In this document: one piece after another, positions 18,349 through 26,422 of the stretch | Position numbering within the stretch: the first letter of the stretch is position 1 | Layout of the letters: each line of letters starts with the position of its first letter | NCBI RefSeq assembly: GCF_963929015.1 | Contig: NZ_CAWVHE010000015.1 | Location: forward strand, 1-44,306 | DNA length: 44,306 nt | Reading direction: 5' to 3' | DNA from: Merdimonas sp963929015 | GTDB lineage: Bacteria; Bacillota; Clostridia; Lachnospirales; Lachnospiraceae | The notes under the pieces: generated by a model | Databases searched by the model: none | Seen by the model: only the letters and a program-made list of their open reading frames with translations | What the model was told of the DNA's origin: nothing | Made by a program: the position numbers and the translations under genes

Positions 18349-18452
18349 AACCTATCCTCCATAATTGTAGTGAAATAGTCTAAATATCTATCGACTACAA
18401 TTATAGGCAAAACTTGGGGATCAGGAAATCCGCAGGAATATTTGGCGCTTAC

Positions 18453-18460
18453 GATTTTTA
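18453..18460. repeat. IS66 target-site duplication, right copy
   Basis: GATTTTTA directly outside the right end of the IS66 element. Confidence 0.9.
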
Positions 18461-18660
18461 TATTCATAATATCCAAATTTCACGCCTTATTTATAGTTTC
18501 CCATCAAACAGGTATCATACGGGTATCACGAATATTTCTTCTTAATCACTCTATCTACATGGTGCTAGCACCATGTAATTATATCCAAAAAACTGGAAGA
18601 TTTGCATTATTTTTTATCTTTTATTCTCATAACAACCGTTGGTGTGCAATTTGCGCCGAG

Positions 18661-18713
18661 CAGCGGCCACTGGTGCGTTTGCCAGCGGCCACTCGGCGGA
18701 GCACAACGGCCAC
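18661..18713. repeat. IS21-type terminal repeats, istB side
   Basis: CAGCGGCCACT occurs at 18661 and 18683, and the core CGGCCAC again at 18707, with spacing of 22 and 21 bp (two helical turns). Such repeated sites near the end are typical of IS21 elements and are bound by IstA. A CGCCGAG/CTCGGCG dyad encloses them. Confidence 0.6.
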
Positions 18714-18718
18714 CTTTA

Positions 18719-19468
18719 TTAAGGGTTTTCGATAGGCTGAATGACAACAATGTAGTGCTTCGTTGCCCTCTTCATTATAGCGTTGGCCGATACTTCGTCA
18801 TTCATGATCATCGCTTTCCAACTCCCAGGTTCACGCTGAGAACAGACGATGGTACTTTTGGATGCTTCGATGCGTTTTTCAAGGATTTCCATCAATACTT
18901 TGACTTCCCGTTCATCCATGATTGTATTTAACAAAAAATCATCCAGGATCAGGAGTTGAAACCCAAGAATCTTTTTTATTTCACGCAGGTATTTTGTATA
19001 ATCTGCAGATTTCGCAGCAACAAGGCGTTCCAATAATTCGCTGCAATGGCAATAATTAACGCGGTATTTTTCACAAGCAGCTACACCAAGGCTTTTTGCC
19101 AGGAACGTCTTACCGCTGTCTGATGGTCCAAGTATGCAGACATTCAGACCGTCTTCAATAAACTGGAGGGTTGACAATACTTTCGGTGCATCGGTTGGCT
19201 CATATCGCCGCTGGGAAGAGTCTCTGCACTGCGAGATATCACAAGGCGTGCCAATCAAATGGGCAGTGCGGAGCCGATTGTTAAAGCGTTTTGTTGTTTT
19301 ATCTTCGTATTCCGGTTTCAGAAGTGATGATACCATCTCCAGCCGATCCATGGTAAGAAAATCTGATGACCGGTAGAGTTCATCCAACTTGAGCGCCATC
19401 AGCGGGAGTCCGATCATGTTCATCTGTTCTTCCAGATCCATAAGCAGGGAATTAGCGTTTTTCATCAT
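18719..19468 (-). CDS. istB: IS21 helper ATPase (IstB)
   Basis: A 249-residue AAA+ ATPase of the IstB/DnaC type, which remodels target DNA and stimulates the IstA transposase. Walker A is GPSDSGKTFLAKSL, Walker B is QLLILDDFLL, and sensor sequence CSQREPGSW follows. Its start overlaps the istA stop by 17 bases. GGGAGGG lies just before the ATG. Confidence 0.95.
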   Translation of the reverse strand: MMKNANSLLMDLEEQMNMIGLPLMALKLDELYRSSDFLTMDRLEMVSSLLKPEYEDKTTKRFNNRLRTAHLIGTPCDISQCRDSSQRRYEPTDAPKVLSTLQFIEDGLNVCILGPSDSGKTFLAKSLGVAACEKYRVNYCHCSELLERLVAAKSADYTKYLREIKKILGFQLLILDDFLLNTIMDEREVKVLMEILEKRIEASKSTIVCSQREPGSWKAMIMNDEVSANAIMKRATKHYIVVIQPIENP

Positions 19469-21083
19469 GATGCCCTCCCTTCTGTGTCTGTTCTACAAGG
19501 GACTGGCTTTTGGCCAGAAGGCGATTGATATCAGCAGATGCGGAACTCATGACATAAGCGCCTTTATTCTTTTCTTCATTCCTTTGCGAAATCTTAGTAC
19601 TGTCAGTCAGTTCTTCGGCAATCGCAGGAACAGAGTTCTTAATAAAAGTATAGGTGATTTTATTCAGTCCAAGCGCTTGCCTGCAGCATTCTTCCAGCAC
19701 TTTTTTTCCGTATCTCTTAGCAAAACCAAGTACGCCAACGCATTGCCGATAGGTCTGCACCTCATATTTCCTGCTGGAGAGGATGTGTTTTATCACCTCC
19801 ACGGTATTGGGGCCAATCGTCATCGCTTTCTGTATAAAGTATGGGCCATTCCATTCAGCCATTTCACGGCTGTTCCCAGGCAGGTGTTCTGGATTTGTGA
19901 GCCACTGACCTTTATATTTGGCTCTGGGCCATTCGCAAAGGAGATCGCCTGATAATGCACTGATCTGGATCAGTGTTGCAGTTGCCTTGATAAGTACCCG
20001 CTTATGTACGTATTGCCGGGGAACACTATAATACGCATTATCAAAACGGACATGAAAATCACTTGATACTTTGGCCTCTCTCCGTTCCATGTAGTGATAA
20101 AAAGTAGAAGGCAGCGGCATCAACTCATCTTTTTCTTCCTGCCAGCGATCATGGCGGCTATAGTCTCGGTTTTTCAGGTTCTGCTCGTTCAGTTCATCCA
20201 GCTTCTCCCATAAATCTGCGTTAAACTGTTCAAGGCTGAAGTACTGCCGCTCCTCTAGATCATGGAAAAATCCTTTTTCAAGAATGCCTACGGAGTTCTC
20301 AACTGAACTCTTAAATTTGGGCCTCCGTACTTTGGCTGGAAGGATCACAGTACCATTATGCTCGGCCCATTCAGCGTAATCCTTATTAAGCTCCGGCTCG
20401 ATCCAGTCTTTATTGACCGTCACAGCCTGTTTACAGTTATCGCAAACGACAATGGCAGGAACGCCGCCAAAAAAGCGCAATGCATGATTGTTTACATCAA
20501 TCCATTGAGGTTCCTTGGTAGAGAGCATCCCTTCTGCGTAAATGTACTGAGAATAGGGAAGCACTGCCACAAATACGACGATCGTACTGAGTTCTCTGGT
20601 CAGACGGTTGATCATAGAGAATGTTTTCCCTGCAAAGTCCACCTCCATTTTTTCGCCGATCACAGCATTGAAATGCAGTGTCTCATAATTCGCCTCACGC
20701 CAAGACATATATCGGTCGCAAAACTGGCGATAGGAATAAAATTTTTTCTCTTCTGCCATGCAGCGGTTTTTATACCGTCCCCAAAGAAACACCAGCGTCA
20801 TGTTCTTCCGGCTGCTCATTTGCTTTTCCACTTCAGCAAAGTCGGGAAGCTCAAAGCTTAGATCTCGTCCATTCACTCCTTCAGGATTTCTGCCATAGAC
20901 CAGTTCCGCTATGCCATAGTTGGTAATCCCGGCAGGCAACGGATACGACAGTGATTCACACTGCTCAAACGCTTTCAGGAAATCGTTGACTCCTGATTTG
21001 CTTGCACCTATAGCTGCTGCAATCTGCCTGCCAGACATATGCAGAGCATAGTGCTTGATAATGATGTCTTTGTAATCGAGCAT
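19452..21083 (-). CDS. istA: IS21 transposase (IstA)
   Basis: A 543-residue DDE transposase. It has an N-terminal helix-turn-helix (HMSGRQIAAAIGASKSGVND), then an rve integrase core with Asp in KMEVDFAGKTFSM and Asp in AIVVCDNCKQAV, and a C-terminal beta domain (PLPSTFYHYMERREAKVSSD). It cuts and joins element ends together with IstB. The gene is complete. Confidence 0.95.
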   Translation of the reverse strand: MLDYKDIIIKHYALHMSGRQIAAAIGASKSGVNDFLKAFEQCESLSYPLPAGITNYGIAELVYGRNPEGVNGRDLSFELPDFAEVEKQMSSRKNMTLVFLWGRYKNRCMAEEKKFYSYRQFCDRYMSWREANYETLHFNAVIGEKMEVDFAGKTFSMINRLTRELSTIVVFVAVLPYSQYIYAEGMLSTKEPQWIDVNNHALRFFGGVPAIVVCDNCKQAVTVNKDWIEPELNKDYAEWAEHNGTVILPAKVRRPKFKSSVENSVGILEKGFFHDLEERQYFSLEQFNADLWEKLDELNEQNLKNRDYSRHDRWQEEKDELMPLPSTFYHYMERREAKVSSDFHVRFDNAYYSVPRQYVHKRVLIKATATLIQISALSGDLLCEWPRAKYKGQWLTNPEHLPGNSREMAEWNGPYFIQKAMTIGPNTVEVIKHILSSRKYEVQTYRQCVGVLGFAKRYGKKVLEECCRQALGLNKITYTFIKNSVPAIAEELTDSTKISQRNEEKNKGAYVMSSASADINRLLAKSQSLVEQTQKGGHHDEKR

Positions 21084-21643
21084 ACATTACCTCCCTATTT
21101 AGTCAAGTGTTTTTTCCCTTAAAATCAAGGGATTTCTAAGTTTCTATCTCAGATGAATGAGCCTCGATCATGAGCATTTTTCTGTATCTGGTACGAAAAT
21201 AGGTGGTTATAGGTATACGAAATAAAACGTCTCTATTTTTCCGTTTTACATGGCCTTGTATATACCCCATCCATCTATGGCGGCGCACCTCCCGTGTCTA
21301 CCAGGATCTCTGCACATTTCTGTACTAGTCCTCACTTCCTTCGTTCCACCTGCCCATAACCAGGGTGTCAGCTTAGCTCCTTGCCAGGGTCTTGCCCTAT
21401 GGAAAATATTCCTGCCGACTACTGGCTCATTCTTTGTATTCATAACATTTGCTGATCGGCTTCCCGTGACAGCGCTGTTCCCAGCGGACGTTCCCCTTCC
21501 ACGTTCTACCTTTTCCTCTGCTTCACAGCAGTTCTTTCAGTCTTCCGTTTTCTTCCCGGCGTGGCTGAGGTCAGCAGACAGAACGCTTTGTATCTGACTG
21601 CTCACTTCAACCACGTCAGTCTTCCCTAGGACTACTGAGCTTC
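21084..21643. other. Non-coding flank of the IS110 remnant
   Basis: About 560 bp. 21084-21240 is AT-rich with no match to the other IS21 end. 21250-21640 is GC-rich and holds no convincing gene. It lies 3' of the IS110 transposase and could contain the element's right end or its guide RNA if this is an IS1111-type member. Confidence 0.35.
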
Positions 21644-22566
21644 TTATGCAGCCTGGACACTCATTGCGGGTCTCCTGATATCTCCCAGCATCTTTTCTCC
21701 ATCATAATCTACACCTTTTGTTAGTATGGCATAGAAAACTCGAAGGACTTTACATGCTATCGCTACCACCGACTGCATCTTCTTCAGGGGATTTTTCTCT
21801 CTGGTTTGATAATACCGATGGATCTCCCTGAATTCACCATTTTTTCCTATCACGGATATCGCTGCTTCGTACAGCACATATCTCAGTCTCTTCCGTCCTC
21901 GGTAACTGATATGACTTTCACCTGCATGTTTCCCGGAGCTGTTCTTTACAATCGCATATCCTGCCAGCTTCTGCAGCTGCTTTGGGTCATCAAACCTGCT
22001 CAGGTCGCCGACCTCTGCGATAAATCCACATACCGTTTTCAGCCCGATCCCTTTGATCTCAAGAAGTTTATCTACATAGGGGACTTCTTTGATCTTTTCT
22101 TCTATCCTAGCCATCAGGTCATCCATGCGGCTGCTGTACTTCTCATAGTCTTCCAACAGGTTCCAGATCTCCATGCTTGCCGCTTCTGGTGCTTCCTGGC
22201 TCCCAACGCTGTGCTCCGCTGCCGATAACAGGGTCTTTGCCCTCTTCATCCCGGCGCCCCTCAGCTTTGCGTCCCGCCAGATCTGATTGATCCCTCCCGC
22301 TCCCAGTTCTTTTATCTGCACCGGAAGTGGTGCCTCCTTAAGCACCATCATCCCGCTTACTGCATCCAGTTTCCCATAAACGTCTTTATATTCGGGAAAA
22401 TAGATACTGATCCATCGTGCAATCCGGTTCCGGATCCTTGTGATCTCTTCCTGCGTCTGAAAACGCAGATTTGAAAGGCTCCGGATCTCTGCATAAACCC
22501 CTGTTGGAATATAGGGATAGGAAAAGCGTCCTTCATTTACCAATGCAGCGATAGTCTTTGGATCTT
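21644..22566 (-). pseudogene. IS110-family transposase, C-terminal half
   Basis: Reads KDPKTIAALVNEGRFSYPYI onward for about 306 residues, with the Transposase_20 domain LLEIKGIGLKTVCGFIAEVG and GKHAGESHISYRGRKRLRYV holding the catalytic Ser region. The frame begins exactly where the N-terminal half at 36330-36701 stops (NPDKNDRKD). The gene is therefore one IS110 transposase of about 430 residues cut in two by the 13.77-kb element between. Downstream of the join it is intact. Confidence 0.92.
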
Positions 22567-22567
22567 T

Positions 22568-22591
22568 GCCACAATGTCAAGTGATGAATTC
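22568..22591 (+). repeat. Left terminal inverted repeat of the mobilizable element
   Basis: This 24-mer, beginning GCCACAATGTC and ending GTGATGAATTC, matches the inverted right end (36301-36324) at 16 of 24 positions without gaps. It lies three bases inside the TC dinucleotide. Confidence 0.8.
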
Positions 22592-22608
22592 AAAAGGGCA
22601 AAAAAATA

Positions 22609-22632
22609 ACCCCTCTCCGCCAGGAGAAGGGT
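22609..22632 (-). terminator. Terminator at the left end of the cargo operon
   Basis: ACCCCTCTCC (22609-22618) pairs with GGAGAAGGGT (22623-22632). On the minus strand it is followed by TATTTTTTT, so it ends the leftward operon before the element boundary. Confidence 0.88.
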
Positions 22633-22646
22633 ACTGTAAATAAACG

Positions 22647-23576
22647 TTATTGACTTTTAACAGCATTGTCAGCCTCGATCTTATTCCGAATATCCTCTTT
22701 CGATTTTTTATACGCCGTATCATACCATTTCAGGAAATCCCCGAAAAGTTTTTCTTCAGCTTCGGCTCGTGCTTCAGCAGCATCGTCAATCTGGTCATAT
22801 CCGCCCAGGTAATAGCATTTTTGCTGAAACATGATCTGGGCGATCCATTTATGGCGTTTCTTGTTGTAATAGACACCACGGACTCCGCTGGTGTTTGTTT
22901 TATACATAACGCCCGGCTGGAGCATCTCCACGCACGTGCCGTTTTCATAGTGGAGATTATTTTGAGGCTGACGCAGGCACCCACAGCTTTTCGTCCATCC
23001 GTTCTGCAGATTGGACTGGCGTACATCCAGTTCCTTTCCGCAGTCACATTTGCAGTGCCACAAATGGAAGCCGTTCTCTTTGCGGGCATAAGACAGAACC
23101 GTCAGTGCACCAAACTGTTTTCCCACCCAGTCTTTTAAAGGCGGTCTTTTTCCACAGCCGCAGCTTCTCACTCCGCCTGTGATCAGTCTCCGCTTTGTTG
23201 TCTCGATTTCCTTCCCGCAATCACACTGGCAGAGCCAGAGGGGATTGCCATCTTTTGCTTTATTTCCAGACCGGCCTTTGACAAGCAGTTTTCCAAAGTG
23301 ATATCCTGTTAAGTCTTTGACTCCTTCATAGGGAGATGGTTCACAGCCACAGCTAAAGATTGCACCCGGTTTTAACCGGCGGCTTTCTACCAATATTTCG
23401 TTTCCACATTCGCAACGGCAGCGCCACACCACCGCATCCCGCACACGCTGATCTGTTGGCTCCAGAACCGTTAGTTTTCCGAAACGTTTTCCGGTCAGGT
23501 CTTTCCCTTTCAAAACACCACCCCCATCAATACCTGGCACTCTTGAGCCGAAAAGGAACTTTTTAAATAGTTTCAC
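22647..23576 (-). CDS. Triple zinc-knuckle plus AP2-domain DNA-binding protein
   Basis: A 309-residue protein with three repeats of about 60 residues. Each reads G-K-x-F-G-x-L-x-V, then WRCRCECGNEI, WLCQCDCGKEI or WHCKCDCGKEL, closing with SCGC. The C-terminus is an AP2 domain (SGVRGVYYNKKRHKWIAQIM, then YLGGYDQIDDAAEARAEAEE). Such proteins occur in phages and mobile elements, some related to homing nucleases, but no nuclease motif is seen here. The GTG start overlaps the previous gene by 14 bases and lacks a strong ribosome site, so coupling is likely; a TTG near codon 22 is an alternative start. It is the last gene of the leftward unit. Confidence 0.75.
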   Translation of the reverse strand: MKLFKKFLFGSRVPGIDGGGVLKGKDLTGKRFGKLTVLEPTDQRVRDAVVWRCRCECGNEILVESRRLKPGAIFSCGCEPSPYEGVKDLTGYHFGKLLVKGRSGNKAKDGNPLWLCQCDCGKEIETTKRRLITGGVRSCGCGKRPPLKDWVGKQFGALTVLSYARKENGFHLWHCKCDCGKELDVRQSNLQNGWTKSCGCLRQPQNNLHYENGTCVEMLQPGVMYKTNTSGVRGVYYNKKRHKWIAQIMFQQKCYYLGGYDQIDDAAEARAEAEEKLFGDFLKWYDTAYKKSKEDIRNKIEADNAVKSQ

Positions 23577-23931
23577 TGCGTCTTTTTCTGTATTCCCGCA
23601 GCCGACGATAGAAGGTAGCTTCCGCCATACCGCTTTGCTGCATCGCCTCTTTTGTAGTGATCACCTTATTTTCCAATGCGTTTACTATCTCTGAAAAATT
23701 ATCCGGCGGCTCAACCCTCGGGCGTCCGAATTTTATGCCTTTGGCTTTTGCCTCAGCGATCCCATCCATCTGCCGCTGATAGAGCATATCCTTGTATTCC
23801 CTTGGATTGATCCCCGCATCATCCAGCCATAGTTCTACGGTATGAATATCCACTTCAAGGACATTGGCGATCTTTTCTATGGACATTCCTGTTTTTCCTA
23901 AATTTTCCGCAATATATCTGATTTCATCCAT
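23563..23931 (-). CDS. Orphan resolvase-type C-terminal domain (regulator-like)
   Basis: A 122-residue protein whose second half (GIAEAKAKGIKFGRPRVEPP, then SGMAEATFYRRLREY) matches the linker and helix-turn-helix of small serine recombinases, including the one at 27059-27655 (GIEAAKARGVRFGRPPLETP; SGMSESTFYRKARMY). The catalytic Ser domain is missing; in its place is a different helix-turn-helix (MSIEKIANVLEVDIHTVELW). It may bind the same DNA sites as the nearby recombinase and so tune inversion or transcription. That is inference. It lies 46 bp after the HPr-kinase-like gene. Confidence 0.7.
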   Translation of the reverse strand: MDEIRYIAENLGKTGMSIEKIANVLEVDIHTVELWLDDAGINPREYKDMLYQRQMDGIAEAKAKGIKFGRPRVEPPDNFSEIVNALENKVITTKEAMQQSGMAEATFYRRLREYRKRRSETI

Positions 23932-23977
23932 GATAGAAGATTCACCGCCTTCCTTTCCTTCTTATGTTTTTATTTTT

Positions 23978-24844
23978 TTATCTCGCCTTACTTGTATCGT
24001 CCGGAAAGAGTGCGTTCTCCAGGCACTGTACGGCTTCTTCTGAGATGTCACAGGTCAGCTGCCAGACAGGAACCTGCAAGATCAGGTCTTCCATCCCATT
24101 GATCACAGCCTGGACAAATTCCGGATTCCATTGATTGACTGTTACTTGAGGATATAGTTGGCGAAATGCCTCTATGGGTGATAAACGCATCACGCTGTTT
24201 TTCTTTCCCTGACACAGCATGACGATTGCATGGACAGGAACATCAACCCTCTTGCAGATTTGTGACGAGCCGCAGACTGGCCATGCGCAGGCAAGCCATT
24301 TTCCTTCTTTCTTCCGAAGGAGCGCCCGATCCCCATTTACAGTTACACTATTCCTGTATTTCTCCCATAATGCCGCCTGTGTAGATTTTCCTACTCCTGA
24401 CGGAGCCGAAAAAAGAATGCCCTTTCCATGGTATTCTATGTATGCGCAGTGCAGGATCAGCCCTCCACGCTCAATCATCCTTCGATCCAGGGCAAACAGA
24501 GAACCATACACGGTATCCGAAGGCATAAGTTCCTGGACCAGTTTTGTCACCCATATATCCGCTTTCCCTGAAGAGATTTCCCGATAACATGCATAATATC
24601 CGGGTGTCCCTTTTATCCCGATCAAACGGCTTTCTTTCGTTCCTTCTCGGATCACTTCCATATCCGGACGACGGGCGATCCGCTTTCCTTCCAATCCTGG
24701 AAGGACCTGTGCCTCCTGTATATGGTAGGTATACTCCGGTCTTCCAGCTTCTATAGCAAACTGCTGGAAATGATCCGGGGCCGCATAGGGCAACTCTGAG
24801 ATAACACGGAAACAGAAATCACCGATCCGAAATAATTTATCCAT
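23978..24844 (-). CDS. HPr-kinase-like protein of the peptide cluster
   Basis: About 288 residues from ATG 24844, whose ATGGATAA overlaps the stop of the radical SAM gene. The core is an HPr kinase/PEPCK-type P-loop (GKGILFSAPSGVGKSTQAAL) preceded by LHCAYIEYHGKG and followed by VTVNGDRALLRKKEGKW. The length and lack of the HprK N-terminal domain and signature exclude true HPr kinase. Relatives occur in peptide-maturation clusters: lasso peptide kinases phosphorylate a C-terminal Ser, and ScmC-type proteins accompany radical SAM enzymes. The precursor here ends in Ser, so it is a plausible substrate. Confidence is high for fold, low for substrate. Confidence 0.78.
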   Translation of the reverse strand: MDKLFRIGDFCFRVISELPYAAPDHFQQFAIEAGRPEYTYHIQEAQVLPGLEGKRIARRPDMEVIREGTKESRLIGIKGTPGYYACYREISSGKADIWVTKLVQELMPSDTVYGSLFALDRRMIERGGLILHCAYIEYHGKGILFSAPSGVGKSTQAALWEKYRNSVTVNGDRALLRKKEGKWLACAWPVCGSSQICKRVDVPVHAIVMLCQGKKNSVMRLSPIEAFRQLYPQVTVNQWNPEFVQAVINGMEDLILQVPVWQLTCDISEEAVQCLENALFPDDTSKAR

Positions 24845-25946
24845 GGTTCTGTTCCTCCAACAACAGACGGTAATACTCCTGGGAATACTGGCAGAGATAA
24901 TCCGGAATCCCATCATATGCCCCTGTCTCCAGCAGAGAAGCAGCCACGCATACTTTACAGATTGGCTTGAACTTACATTTTGTACATTCTTTAGGAATTG
25001 TCAGCTTCCATGCTTCCTTTTTTACCTCTTCCCAGGCAGCCGCAAACCCTTTCTCAAAGACTGAAGCGGATGGAGAAGACATCACAACACAGGGACGCAT
25101 CTGTCCCTGCCAGTTGATGGTAAACGAACAATTTCCAGCCAAACAGGATACATGTCCGTCTCCACGGGGAAAATCCGGATCTTCCACCCGGGCAATTGCC
25201 TGCTTAACATACTGATCATAGATTTCTCCTGGAAATTGGAGTTTCAGCGCCTCCAGAGCGGCTACAGCTGCATCTTTCGGCAGGACACGGGTCTGCTCTG
25301 AAAAAGGACGGTTTCTTTCCCGTATTGCAGGCATCATATAAGGATCGATATGTACAGGAATCTGCAACTCTTCCCCGATAGAAAACACTCTGCCCATGCT
25401 ATGACGGGTTGCTTTTGTGATACTGAAGCTGATTTTCACATCAATCCCATGATCACGGAGCAGTCGCATTCCCTGTATTGTCCTTTGAAATCCGCCGGGA
25501 TAATGGCAGAGTCTCTTATAATCCTCCCCGTCAGCGCCATAAAGGGTGATGTTTATTCGGCGGGGCGGATACTTTCCAAAAAAATCGGCCCACTCCTCAT
25601 TTATCAAGGTTCCATTCGTATTGATCGTCAGAATAAAACCCATTTTACGCAGTTCCAGATACAGGCGTTTAAAATCCGGGAACAGCAGCGGCTCCCCTCC
25701 TGTCAGCAGAAGGAACAGCACACCGGCGTCTTTCATCTGCCGCCCGACCTCCAGCCATTCATCTGCTGTGCGAAGCCGACCTTTTTGCTCCATTTCTTCC
25801 CGGCTCAGCCGGACATAGCACATATCACAGTTCATGTTGCATAGCGGAAGCAGTTCCAGACTTCCGTTGATAGGTACTTTTTTCTCTTTTGCCTGGTTAA
25901 TCAAAGCACGTTCTACGGAAGAAGTGATATTGTCTATACAAGCCAT
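24837..25946 (-). CDS. Radical SAM/SPASM peptide maturase
   Basis: A 369-residue enzyme. The radical SAM cluster motif CNMNCDMCYVR (CxxxCxxC) lies near residue 33, with GGEP (LLLTGGEPLLFPDF) following. The C-terminal SPASM region has Cys in CLAGNCSF, GQMRPCVV, ECTKCKFKPICKVC and YLCQY, enough for auxiliary Fe-S clusters. Such enzymes modify ribosomal peptides through thioether, C-C or related bonds. Neighbours are a PqqD-like recognition protein and a small Cys-containing protein upstream and a kinase-like gene overlapping downstream. The exact reaction cannot be told from sequence. Confidence 0.92.
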   Translation of the reverse strand: MACIDNITSSVERALINQAKEKKVPINGSLELLPLCNMNCDMCYVRLSREEMEQKGRLRTADEWLEVGRQMKDAGVLFLLLTGGEPLLFPDFKRLYLELRKMGFILTINTNGTLINEEWADFFGKYPPRRINITLYGADGEDYKRLCHYPGGFQRTIQGMRLLRDHGIDVKISFSITKATRHSMGRVFSIGEELQIPVHIDPYMMPAIRERNRPFSEQTRVLPKDAAVAALEALKLQFPGEIYDQYVKQAIARVEDPDFPRGDGHVSCLAGNCSFTINWQGQMRPCVVMSSPSASVFEKGFAAAWEEVKKEAWKLTIPKECTKCKFKPICKVCVAASLLETGAYDGIPDYLCQYSQEYYRLLLEEQNHG

Positions 25947-25966
25947 TGATTCCCTCTCTTATGAAA

Positions 25967-25994
25967 AGAACCGGCAGCCGAAGCCCCCGGTTCT
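25967..25994 (-). terminator. UUCG-tetraloop terminator/attenuator inside the peptide operon
   Basis: AGAACCGG and CCGGTTCT pair as outer arms; the inside folds as GGC(UUCG)GCU with the extra-stable cUUCGg loop on the minus strand. TTTT follows. It stands between the candidate precursor (stop 26026) and the radical SAM gene (start 25946), so it could let the precursor be made in excess over the enzymes. Confidence 0.8.
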
Positions 25995-26025
25995 AAAATA
26001 ATTGCTATTTTTTCATTATTTAGTA

Positions 26026-26421
26026 TCAGGATTTATCTGTTTCCCAAGTACTCATCTCAAGATTTGTAGTGCAATGTGTATTATCGTTGTTCAATCCTGT
26101 CCAAATTATAATTTGTGTTGGATTAAAGACACTTTCCAAATCATGGATATAATATCCTTGCAGGAAGTCATCTGTAACAGGTGCTTCATGTGTTTCACCA
26201 CAAGGATGATAGTTACTTCTAAAAGTATCTCCCCCTCCAAAGAGACTCACTTGTAGACCAGGTTCTCCATTACTCTCTACATATACAAGTCCACTTCCCC
26301 ATTCAGTTGGAGCATCACATGTAAATTTATAAACCTTATTCTCATCTCCACACGCTGCCACATATTCATTCGGCATAAACTTCTGAACCAGAATTCTTGG
26401 CTCTTCCCATCTCTTTTTCAT
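26026..26421 (-). CDS. Candidate RiPP precursor with four cysteines
   Basis: A 131-residue protein with an N-terminal segment (MKKRWEEPRILVQKFMPNEY then VAACGDE) like a leader, four Cys at positions 24, 35, 74 and 117, a Gly-rich middle, NYHPCGETHEAP, and the end NLEMSTWETDKS. GAGGAGGT lies 8 bases before the ATG, inside the end of the PqqD-like gene one base upstream, so translation is coupled. I recall similar NEYVAACGD proteins in gut Firmicutes near radical SAM genes; this was not checked. It is long for a precursor, so a structural substrate or a secreted protein is also possible. No signal peptide is seen. Confidence 0.65.
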   Translation of the reverse strand: MKKRWEEPRILVQKFMPNEYVAACGDENKVYKFTCDAPTEWGSGLVYVESNGEPGLQVSLFGGGDTFRSNYHPCGETHEAPVTDDFLQGYYIHDLESVFNPTQIIIWTGLNNDNTHCTTNLEMSTWETDKS

Positions 26422-26422
26422 T

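Larger units (their letters stand above)
15768..18452 (-). mobile_element. Complete IS66-family element with 8-bp target duplication
   Basis: The ends match as inverted repeats: GTAACCGCCAAATAATACC at 15768 and GTAAGCGCCAAATATTCC read inward from 18452, about 19 of 23 bases. The flanks 15760-15767 and 18453-18460 are both GATTTTTA, an exact 8-bp duplication as expected for IS66. All three genes tnpA, tnpB and tnpC are intact, so it may be active and recent. Confidence 0.93.
18661..21083 (-). mobile_element. IS21-family element (right end not found)
   Basis: istA and istB are intact and overlap. The left end carries spaced CGGCCAC repeats. No matching inverted repeats appear in 21084-21250 upstream of istA, so the right end may be lost or too divergent to see by eye. 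Confidence 0.75.

Noticed and set aside
21246..21443. Group II intron fragment
   Set aside because: A GTGCGCC-like string is present on the minus strand but no reverse transcriptase, domain V hairpin or second boundary was seen.
23978..24844. True HPr kinase/phosphorylase or PEP carboxykinase
   Set aside because: Only the P-loop core resembles them; the HprK signature and N-terminal domain are absent and the gene is fused into a peptide operon.
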